This document shows, piece after piece, positions 1-5,566 of a DNA stretch of 5,566 nucleotides. Both the position numbers and the translations under genes were made by a program. Origin of the DNA: Ferruginibacter sp. (GTDB lineage: Bacteria; Bacteroidota; Bacteroidia; Chitinophagales; Chitinophagaceae); the NCBI GenBank assembly GCA_025357775.1, contig JANXOQ010000337.1:1-5566 (forward strand). The letters run 5' to 3'. Each line of letters opens with the position of its first letter. Positions within the stretch are counted from its first letter, which is position 1. The notes beneath the pieces are model-generated. The model did no database searches, was not told the DNA's origin, and worked only from the letters and a program-made list of their open reading frames with translations.

Positions 1-3000
1 CCACATTTCCTACTGAAGTTTGCCAAAATAATGACATCAATTTTATCGGTACAGGTAGCCCAAATACATATTATTTAAGATGGTATTTTTCTGATAATGC
101 ACAAACACAATATTATGGAAATGTTAATCATACATTTTCAACTCCTGGTACTTTTGAAATTTTACTAATAGCAATAAATAATGCAGGCTGCGAAGACACT
201 GTCCGCAGAAATGTAACAGTAAAGGCTGGACCTCAAATAGCCTTTACATCTAACTTGCCTGATGCTAATTGTAAACCTCATGCAGTAATATTTACAAATA
301 ATACTGTTGGAGCAAATTTAAAATTTGCATGGAACTATGGGGATGGTAGTCCAGTAGATACGATCAACGGGCAAGGTAGCGCTACACATACATACACAAA
401 TTTTGGGAATTATACAGTTATACTTTATGCAAAAGATACAAGCGTGGGTGCTGGTTGCTTTGCATACAAAACGTTTAATTATGTAAGAATTGTACAACCC
501 TCTATTACATTATTTGCAGTGCCTCCTTCTGGTTGCTTGCCACTTCCTGTATTGTTTAGTTTAACAACCAGTAGTGTTATTGTACCAATATTAAGTTACG
601 ACTGGAACTTTGGAGATGGAAGTGCAATTGAAAATACCATATCCCCCATGAGTAGTCATGTGTACAACACTGCTGGTAATTTTTCGGCAACTGTAACTAT
701 GAATATGCAAGGTGGTTGTAGCTATACATCTGCGGTAAAAATAATTACAGTAGATGCTATTTGTGATGATGATGGAAGTGGTGGCAGTGGCGCAGGTGGT
801 GGTGGTTTTACTATTAGCAAAACTTGCGCTAATAAATACACAATATTATTTAAAGATACCGTTTCAAATAATACCGTACAATCATGGAACTTTGGCGATG
901 GAGTCATTGTATCTACAGGAGTTTTAAACCCTATAAGCCATACTTATACTGGTCTTCAAAAAATATATACTGTAGTTGTTACAAGAAAAAATACCATAAC
1001 AAATGTAATAACTACGGGCACAAAAAGAATTAAAATTATTGATGAAAAAGCAAATTTTATTCCTTCCATTTTTGATATTTGTAAAGATAAAAACGTGCAG
1101 TTTAAGACTATTGGCATAGACTCTTCTTTAATAAAAAAATACACTTGGGATTTTGGTGATGGCAGCCCTAGATTTGTAATTAATAATGAAAATTATTTTA
1201 TAAATTATGGTTTGTATTTAAATGGAAATACAAATTATACTTACACAAACAATGGAACATTTTTTGTAAAATTAATTATTGAAGATAAATTAGGCTGCCT
1301 TGATTCATTTTTATACCCAGTACCAATTGTGGTAGCTGGCCCTATTGCAAAATTTGTAGTAACACCGCTTACAAGTTGTACATCTCCATTGTTAACCAAC
1401 ATCACAAGCACATCTATACAAAACGGTACTACTCCTATAACCGAGTGGCAATGGACATATGGCGATGGTACTCCCCTGCTAACAACTACGGTAGATTCTG
1501 TACTTCATCATAGTTATACTGGCGCAACACCTGCTATTTTTTATACATTAAAATTAAAAATAAAAGATGCCTTAGGCTGCGAAGCGGATACAACTGCAAC
1601 GAATTATGTAAAGCTATACAAACCCAAAGCAGATTTTTTTGGTACGAATACTTTGCAGTGCGGTAGTTATCAAATTTTATTATATGGCTATATTTCACAG
1701 GCGGTAGACCCTACCTATCAGTGGAGTTTTGGAGATGGTAGCGTATCATTACCTAGCCCACTTTTCTATGTGTATCACACATACGCAACAGAAGGGAACT
1801 ATGATGTAAAATTAATAATAACAGATGAGAACGGTTGCAAAGATAGCATCACCAAATTAGCCTACATAAATATTGTAAAACCAGTTGCAGATTTTAAGAT
1901 AAATGATACACTACAATGTGCGCCTGCCTCTATTTCTTTTGCAGATAGTTCAAAATTTGCTGTAACATATTTGTGGGATTTTGGTGATGGAAGTGGTCCA
2001 TCTACAGCCCAAAATCCTGCGCCTCATATTTATGGAGTGCCAGGTTTTTATGATGTAAAACTTTCCATAACAGGGCCAAGTGGTTGTACGAGTTTTAAAA
2101 TAAAAAAAATAAGAGTTCGTGGTCCAATAGGAACTTTAGCAATAGGAACAAGCCAAGGCTGTAAACCTTACACACTACCGTTAAGCATAACCAATGGGAG
2201 TTTTATAAGCACCTATGCTTGGGACTTTGGTGATGGAACACCAGTAATACCAAGCAATACAGCTACAAGTGTTAATCATGTTTATAACTTTGCTGGAAAA
2301 TATTTACCTAATATTATTTTAACTAGCCCAGAAGGATGCCCATTTAATTTGAAGGCAACCGACTCGGTAATTGTTGATTCATTGAAAGCAAAATTTTCAA
2401 CAATTGAAAATATATTTTGCCAAACAAGTACAAACCAAACGGTTTTATTTAACAATTTGACCACACTCCCTTCATTTTCTAGTTTATTAAATAGTACATG
2501 GAATTTTGGTGATGGTACATCTCTTTCAAGTACTGCTAATACTGTATCGCATACTTATGCTGGGTATGGCACATTTAATGCATACCTCGCAACAAAATCT
2601 AAATATGGTTGTATTGATACTTTTAAGCTTGCTAACCCAATTGTTATAAACGCAAAACCCATACCCACCATTACTGGAGCAAATGTTTATTGCTTAAAAC
2701 CTTCGAGTTTATTAAGTTACATTGGTGGAGAATCTGGCTCAAATATAATTGCTAAATACAAATGGAAAATAGATAATGATAGTGTAGCCAATACACAAAA
2801 CTTAAATATTAATTATAGAATTTTTGGTAGCCATATTTTAAAATTTATTGTTACTACCAATAATGGTTGTGTTGATTCTGTAGAAAAAGTTATAATTATA
2901 GATTCTGTAGTAGCAAAATTTACCAATACGCCAACTCAGTTTTGTGGTCCCACAATAATTCCATTTACAAATACTAGCACAAACTATGCTGCTATACAAA

Positions 3001-5438
3001 ACTACTTGTGGACGTTTGGTGATGGCAGTACAAATAGCACAAACCTTAGCCCATCGCATTTGTACGCTTACGCAGGCTCCTATGATGTGAAATTATTTAT
3101 GCAAACAGTAAATGGTTGTACGGATGATACAATTGTGCCTGTGGCAGTAAGAATAGATTCGATACCAAAAGCAATAATAACTGGTAATGCCCTGGAATGT
3201 AAACCTGGCTTATATTTATACAACAGCAATAATTCTATTTCTCAAAATGCAGTTACTAATTATCAATGGAAAGTAGATGGAAATGTTGTAGCAAATACAC
3301 CCATCTTAAGTTATTATTTTTATGCAGGTAACCATTTAATAAATTTAAAAATAAAAGCAAGTACAACCTGCGAGCATGATACAACTATAGCTATAATAAT
3401 TGATTCTTTAAAAGCATCATTCACACCTACAAATGTAAAAATATGTGGCAATAATGGTACGATACAATTTAACAATACTGGAGCAGGAAAATTCCCTGTA
3501 ACGGGCTATAAATGGACCTTTGGCGATGGGCAAATAAATATTACATCAGCCAACCCTTTACATACTTATAACCAAATTGGGGAATATGATGTAAATCTAA
3601 AACTAACTTCTACTAACAATTGTACACACGACACTACAATTATAAAAGCAATAAAAATTTACAAAAAACCAAGTGTAAGTATACAAGGAGATGAAATAAA
3701 ATGTAGTCCAAATAATTATACATACAATTCATTAGTAAATTCAATAAACCCAATTGAAACTTATAAATGGAGTATAAATAATATTGAAGTAGCTAATACA
3801 ACAAACTTAAATTACAACTTTACAGCAGGGCAAAAAGATTTAAAATTGATTGTGATTACAGATAAAGGTTGTACTGATACTGCCACTAAATTATTAAAAA
3901 TAGATTCGTTGGTATCTACTTATACCATAGCAAATTCAATAAAATGTGGTGTTCCTGCAGATATTAATTTTACAAGCACTGCTTATGCAAAATTTGGTAT
4001 ACAAACCTATTTATGGGATTTTGGTAATAGTAGCACCACAAATAATAATTTAGCTAACCCAACAACCACTTACTCATCAAATGGCGTGTTTTCAACTAGT
4101 CTAAAAATATTTTCAACTACTGGATGTGATAAAATAAGTACTCAGCTAAGTAATGTAACCATTTATGCAAAACCTACAGTAACCATTATTGGACTTGCAA
4201 GTGCATGTGCTAATACAATACTTTCATTTAAAGGAACTGCAACAGGCACTAGTGACCAAGTAATAAGTAAAGAATGGAGAGTAAATAATATCGTAGCAGG
4301 AAATACAGATACCCTTGATTATTTATTTACAACTGCCAACACTTATGCAGTAACTTATAATGTAAAAACACAATATGGTTGTGATGTAATTCAAACAAAA
4401 ACAGTTATAATTAATCCACTACCAATACCCTTTGCAACACCACAACTTGCCAATATTTGTTTAGGAAAATCAATTGTGATTAACGCAACAACAGGAAATA
4501 ATTTTTTATATGAATGGACAACCATTGCACCTAATACAATCATAAATGCTAATACTTCTTCACCTACTGTAAGGCCAACTATTGATACCAAATATTACGT
4601 GTTGGTAACAAACCAATTCGGATGTAAAAATACAGACAGTGTATTTATTAAAGTAGATAAACCAGTAAATCTTACAATCTCAAATAATGTTACTATTTGT
4701 GAAAATGGAAACACCCGTTTATCAGCAAATGGAAACACCAATATTTATGTGTGGACACCTACAGCAGGTTTAGATAATCCAAATAGCAGAAATCCATTAG
4801 CATCACCAGCGGCTACAACATTATACCAAGTGGTAGGCTATAGTGGCAACGTTTGTAAAAATGATACCGCCTTTGTAACAGTGTTTATAGACCCAACACC
4901 TACAGTAAACCTTGGTGCAGATATTACACCTAACGCTGGCACAATAATAACTTTAAATGCAGTAGCCTCTAATACAGTTACAAATTATACTTGGTATCCC
5001 ACTACAGGTCTTAGCTGTACAAACTGCCCAAAACCATACTTTACCGCTGATAAAAGTATTAAGTACACTGTAAAAGTATTTACGCAATATGGTTGTACTA
5101 ATGAAGATGAAATAGTGGTAAAAGTGCTTTGTGGAAAAGGCGCAATATATATTCCCAATGCATTTACACCAAACGGAGATAATAAAAACGACCGATTTGG
5201 AGTACTAGGTTTTGGCATTGGCAAAGTAAAAAGTTTTACCATTTTTAATAGATATGGAGAAATTGTTTTTCAAAAAAAAGATTATGTACCTATGCAAAAT
5301 GACAAAGTAAATAGCTGGGATGGAAAAATAAAAGGACAGCAAGTAACAGAACCAACAGTATATGTTTATGTAGCAGAGGTTCAATGCGAAGAAGGGCAAA
5401 TTTTTGTATTAAAAAATTCTATAACATTGATAAAATAA
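1..5438 (+). CDS. Giant PKD-repeat surface protein with type B T9SS C-terminal sorting domain (5'-partial)
   Basis: The frame is open from codon 3-5 to the TAA at 5436-5438, giving 1811 residues with no start inside the window. A TTG at 255 could be taken as a start, but the 84 codons before it encode a good PKD-like module (W at residue 27, H-T-F-S-T-P-G-T-F, then a G-C), so the gene continues upstream. Modules in order, by the residue of the core Trp: 27, 110, 201, 295, 382, 484, 574, 658, 740, 833, 921, 1003, 1089, 1171, 1256, 1338, 1425, 1505, 1584, 1664. The sorting domain follows at about 1710-1811. Most modules show W-x-F-G-D-G, then H-T-Y or a variant, then G-x-Y/F, then G-C. No enzyme motif is visible. 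PKD modules are extracellular beta-sandwiches; the C-terminal domain marks a T9SS substrate in Bacteroidota. A role as adhesin, matrix or gliding-related fibre is inference. The signal peptide must lie upstream. The family assignment is firm; the specific function is unknown. Confidence 0.95.
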   Translation, partial: TFPTEVCQNNDINFIGTGSPNTYYLRWYFSDNAQTQYYGNVNHTFSTPGTFEILLIAINNAGCEDTVRRNVTVKAGPQIAFTSNLPDANCKPHAVIFTNNTVGANLKFAWNYGDGSPVDTINGQGSATHTYTNFGNYTVILYAKDTSVGAGCFAYKTFNYVRIVQPSITLFAVPPSGCLPLPVLFSLTTSSVIVPILSYDWNFGDGSAIENTISPMSSHVYNTAGNFSATVTMNMQGGCSYTSAVKIITVDAICDDDGSGGSGAGGGGFTISKTCANKYTILFKDTVSNNTVQSWNFGDGVIVSTGVLNPISHTYTGLQKIYTVVVTRKNTITNVITTGTKRIKIIDEKANFIPSIFDICKDKNVQFKTIGIDSSLIKKYTWDFGDGSPRFVINNENYFINYGLYLNGNTNYTYTNNGTFFVKLIIEDKLGCLDSFLYPVPIVVAGPIAKFVVTPLTSCTSPLLTNITSTSIQNGTTPITEWQWTYGDGTPLLTTTVDSVLHHSYTGATPAIFYTLKLKIKDALGCEADTTATNYVKLYKPKADFFGTNTLQCGSYQILLYGYISQAVDPTYQWSFGDGSVSLPSPLFYVYHTYATEGNYDVKLIITDENGCKDSITKLAYINIVKPVADFKINDTLQCAPASISFADSSKFAVTYLWDFGDGSGPSTAQNPAPHIYGVPGFYDVKLSITGPSGCTSFKIKKIRVRGPIGTLAIGTSQGCKPYTLPLSITNGSFISTYAWDFGDGTPVIPSNTATSVNHVYNFAGKYLPNIILTSPEGCPFNLKATDSVIVDSLKAKFSTIENIFCQTSTNQTVLFNNLTTLPSFSSLLNSTWNFGDGTSLSSTANTVSHTYAGYGTFNAYLATKSKYGCIDTFKLANPIVINAKPIPTITGANVYCLKPSSLLSYIGGESGSNIIAKYKWKIDNDSVANTQNLNINYRIFGSHILKFIVTTNNGCVDSVEKVIIIDSVVAKFTNTPTQFCGPTIIPFTNTSTNYAAIQNYLWTFGDGSTNSTNLSPSHLYAYAGSYDVKLFMQTVNGCTDDTIVPVAVRIDSIPKAIITGNALECKPGLYLYNSNNSISQNAVTNYQWKVDGNVVANTPILSYYFYAGNHLINLKIKASTTCEHDTTIAIIIDSLKASFTPTNVKICGNNGTIQFNNTGAGKFPVTGYKWTFGDGQINITSANPLHTYNQIGEYDVNLKLTSTNNCTHDTTIIKAIKIYKKPSVSIQGDEIKCSPNNYTYNSLVNSINPIETYKWSINNIEVANTTNLNYNFTAGQKDLKLIVITDKGCTDTATKLLKIDSLVSTYTIANSIKCGVPADINFTSTAYAKFGIQTYLWDFGNSSTTNNNLANPTTTYSSNGVFSTSLKIFSTTGCDKISTQLSNVTIYAKPTVTIIGLASACANTILSFKGTATGTSDQVISKEWRVNNIVAGNTDTLDYLFTTANTYAVTYNVKTQYGCDVIQTKTVIINPLPIPFATPQLANICLGKSIVINATTGNNFLYEWTTIAPNTIINANTSSPTVRPTIDTKYYVLVTNQFGCKNTDSVFIKVDKPVNLTISNNVTICENGNTRLSANGNTNIYVWTPTAGLDNPNSRNPLASPAATTLYQVVGYSGNVCKNDTAFVTVFIDPTPTVNLGADITPNAGTIITLNAVASNTVTNYTWYPTTGLSCTNCPKPYFTADKSIKYTVKVFTQYGCTNEDEIVVKVLCGKGAIYIPNAFTPNGDNKNDRFGVLGFGIGKVKSFTIFNRYGEIVFQKKDYVPMQNDKVNSWDGKIKGQQVTEPTVYVYVAEVQCEEGQIFVLKNSITLIK
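3..2654 (+). repeat. N-terminal array of ten PKD modules (M0-M9)
   Basis: These are protein-level tandem repeats of about 80-100 residues. Approximate module limits: M0 3-233, M1 234-500, M2 501-764, M3 807-1046, M4 1047-1343, M5 1344-1625, M6 1626-1883, M7 1884-2126, M8 2127-2381, M9 2382-2654. The W-x-[FY]-G-D-G codons start at 330, 603, 885, 1146, 1452, 1722, 1974, 2220 and 2499. M0 has the divergent W-Y-F-S-D-N at 81. Each module usually has one Cys near its first strand and a second in a G-C near its end, except M3. Trp-to-Trp spacing varies from 246 to 306 bases, so this is an old diverged array rather than a recent DNA duplication. PKD modules in secreted bacterial proteins usually act as spacers or as protein- or glycan-binding units; which applies here cannot be read from the sequence. 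Confidence 0.9.
765..806 (+). other. Asp/Gly/Ser-rich flexible linker between PKD modules M2 and M3
   Basis: Fourteen codons (residues 255-268) encode three Asp followed by a run of only Gly, Ser and Ala, ending in four Gly. Nearly every other module junction in the protein is a tight strand-to-strand join with no linker, so this is the one obvious hinge in the chain. It directly follows an extra Cys (codon 762-764). It probably separates an N-terminal block of modules from the rest; the hinge role is inference. Confidence 0.75.
2382..4415 (+). repeat. Alternating two-module super-repeat (A = GDG-type PKD, B = GDG-less V-A-N-T module), four A/B pairs
   Basis: A modules: M9 2382-2654, M11 2907-3161, M13 3408-3662, M15 3909-4169, with core motifs WNFGDG, WTFGDG, WTFGDG and WDFGNS. 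B modules: M10 2655-2906, M12 3162-3407, M14 3663-3908, M16 4170-4415. The B modules replace GDG with W-[KSR]-[IV]-[DN] and share V-A-N-T (V-A-G-N-T in M16), with the N-T pair at a fixed +9 codons from the Trp. B modules begin with a K/I-P-x-[VPA]-x-I-x-G-like strand and end in I-D-S in three of four cases. The Trp-to-Trp distance from B to the next A is exactly 246 bases in all three cases (2763-3009, 3267-3513, 3768-4014). From A to B it is 264, 258, 255 and 261. The unit is therefore about 167-170 residues, consistent with duplication of a pair rather than of single modules. M9 also overlaps the N-terminal array annotation. Confidence 0.8.
4416..5129 (+). repeat. Three Ig/PKD-like modules preceding the sorting domain (M17-M19)
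   Basis: M17 is 4416-4658, M18 4659-4892 and M19 4893-5129, with core Trp codons at 4515, 4752 and 4992 (spacings 237 and 240 bases, shorter than the PKD modules). M18 and M19 carry Y-x-W-x-P-T-x-G-L followed by a P-x-x-x-P/T-x-x-T-x-Y strand, a pattern very common just upstream of gliding-motility-associated C-terminal domains in Bacteroidota. M17 and M19 end in F/Y-G-C and M18 in N-V-C. M19 lacks the early Cys and instead has C-T-N-C at 5016-5027. They probably act as a stalk holding the array away from the secretion or anchoring domain. Confidence 0.8.
5130..5435 (+). other. Gliding motility-associated / T9SS type B C-terminal sorting domain (CHU_C type)
   Basis: Residues 1710-1811 hold the hallmark blocks of this domain in order: I-P-N-A-F-T-P-N-G-D-N-K-N-D (5151-5192), F-x-I-F-N-R-Y-G-E-I-V-F (about 5235-5270), W-D-G-K (5316-5327), and P-T-V-Y-V-Y-V-A-E-V (5352-5381) leading to the final S-I-T-L-I-K. 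In characterised Bacteroidota, proteins with this domain cross the outer membrane through the type IX secretion machinery, and type B substrates often depend on a PorP/SprF-like partner encoded nearby. No such partner is visible here, since only 128 bases follow the stop. The domain looks complete and intact, so this end of the protein is functional rather than truncated. Confidence 0.93.
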
Positions 5439-5566
5439 TAATTTGTAAGTTAAAAATTCTAATATCTTAAATATAAAATTTTGTAATAATGCTAAGAGTT
5501 AAATTTCATTTAATTGATTAGTCGTCCCTCAAAAAGTACCCTACAGTTGTATTTACTATATTTTTC
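5439..5566. other. Intergenic tail downstream of the giant gene
   Basis: These 128 bases are AT-rich. The second TAA of a tandem stop (5439-5441) comes first. I see no start codon with a ribosome binding site, no tRNA and no exact Bacteroidota promoter (TTG then TAnnTTTG at proper spacing). The last 45 bases, from 5522, are less A/T-biased and could be the leader of a following gene beyond the window, but nothing identifies it. Confidence 0.5.
5492..5521 (+). terminator. Candidate weak hairpin, possible transcription end of the giant gene
   Basis: The left arm is CTAA, G, AGTTAAAT; the loop is TTC; the right arm is ATTTAATT, GA, TTAG. This gives 8 inner pairs (one G-U) and 4 outer pairs around a 1x2 internal loop, starting 54 bases after the TAA. 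The stem is almost all A-U and is not followed by a T-run (next bases GTCGTCCC's TCGTCCC), so it is not a classic intrinsic terminator. AT-rich intergenic DNA produces such stems by chance. Confidence 0.25.

Noticed and set aside
3..5129. DNA-level tandem repeat or CRISPR-like array
   Set aside because: The periodicity is protein-level: module DNA is diverged, spacings vary in codon multiples, and there are no identical short repeats with unique spacers.
722..5399. Seven minus-strand open frames of 60-85 codons inside the giant gene
   Set aside because: All lie antisense to a continuous, clearly recognisable protein with conserved modules. Their translations are low-complexity, with no domain, no ribosome binding site logic and no operon arrangement; they are chance frames on the opposite strand.
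5436..5490. Possible Bacteroidota promoter (TTTG at 5442-5445 and 5480-5483)
   Set aside because: Neither TTTG has TA four bases before it, and there is no TTG at the right distance upstream, so the TAnnTTTG consensus is not met.
5547..5564. TTG plus TATATTTT near the right edge as a promoter
   Set aside because: The second box is one base off consensus, and the gap between the boxes is only about 7 bases instead of about 19-21.
5439..5566. Small gene or PorP/SprF start after the stop codon
   Set aside because: There is no convincing start codon with a ribosome binding site or usable open frame in the 128 bases; a partner gene could only lie beyond the window.

Overview
The window is almost entirely one reading frame: the 3' part of a very large, secreted, multi-domain protein gene. 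It is open from the first base (codon phase starting at position 3) to a tandem TAA TAA at 5436-5441, which gives at least 1811 residues. The true start, signal peptide and promoter lie upstream of the window. The protein is a chain of about 20 beta-sandwich modules (PKD and PKD/Ig-like) ending in a gliding-motility-associated / type B C-terminal sorting domain (CHU_C type). This makes it a predicted substrate of the type IX secretion system (T9SS). Residue numbers below count from the codon at position 3, so residue = codon start / 3.

The organism is very probably a member of the Bacteroidota. T9SS C-terminal domains of this kind are restricted to that phylum, and the DNA is strongly AT-rich with Asn/Thr/Ser/Ile/Lys-rich coding, as in many Chitinophagia, Cytophagia and Flavobacteriia. 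I cannot name a genus from this sequence.

Layout: 3-2654, ten PKD modules (M0-M9), nine of them with a W-x-[FY]-G-D-G motif; a short Asp/Gly/Ser linker at 765-806 separates M2 from M3. 2382-4415, a two-module super-repeat that starts with M9, in which GDG-type PKD modules (A: M9, M11, M13, M15) alternate with a variant that lacks GDG and carries a V-A-N-T motif (B: M10, M12, M14, M16). 4416-5129, three Ig/PKD-like modules of the kind usually found just before this sorting domain. 5130-5435, the sorting domain. 5439-5566, an intergenic tail with one weak AT-rich hairpin and no recognisable gene.

The likely picture is a long, possibly disulfide-stabilised surface or secreted fibre (adhesin or gliding-type protein), exported by Sec and then by T9SS and retained or released through its C-terminal domain. 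The adhesin role is inference; no catalytic domain is visible. I see no new multi-gene system here. The most interesting features are the regular A/B alternation with an exact 82-residue B-to-A spacing, and the local departures from the module pattern.
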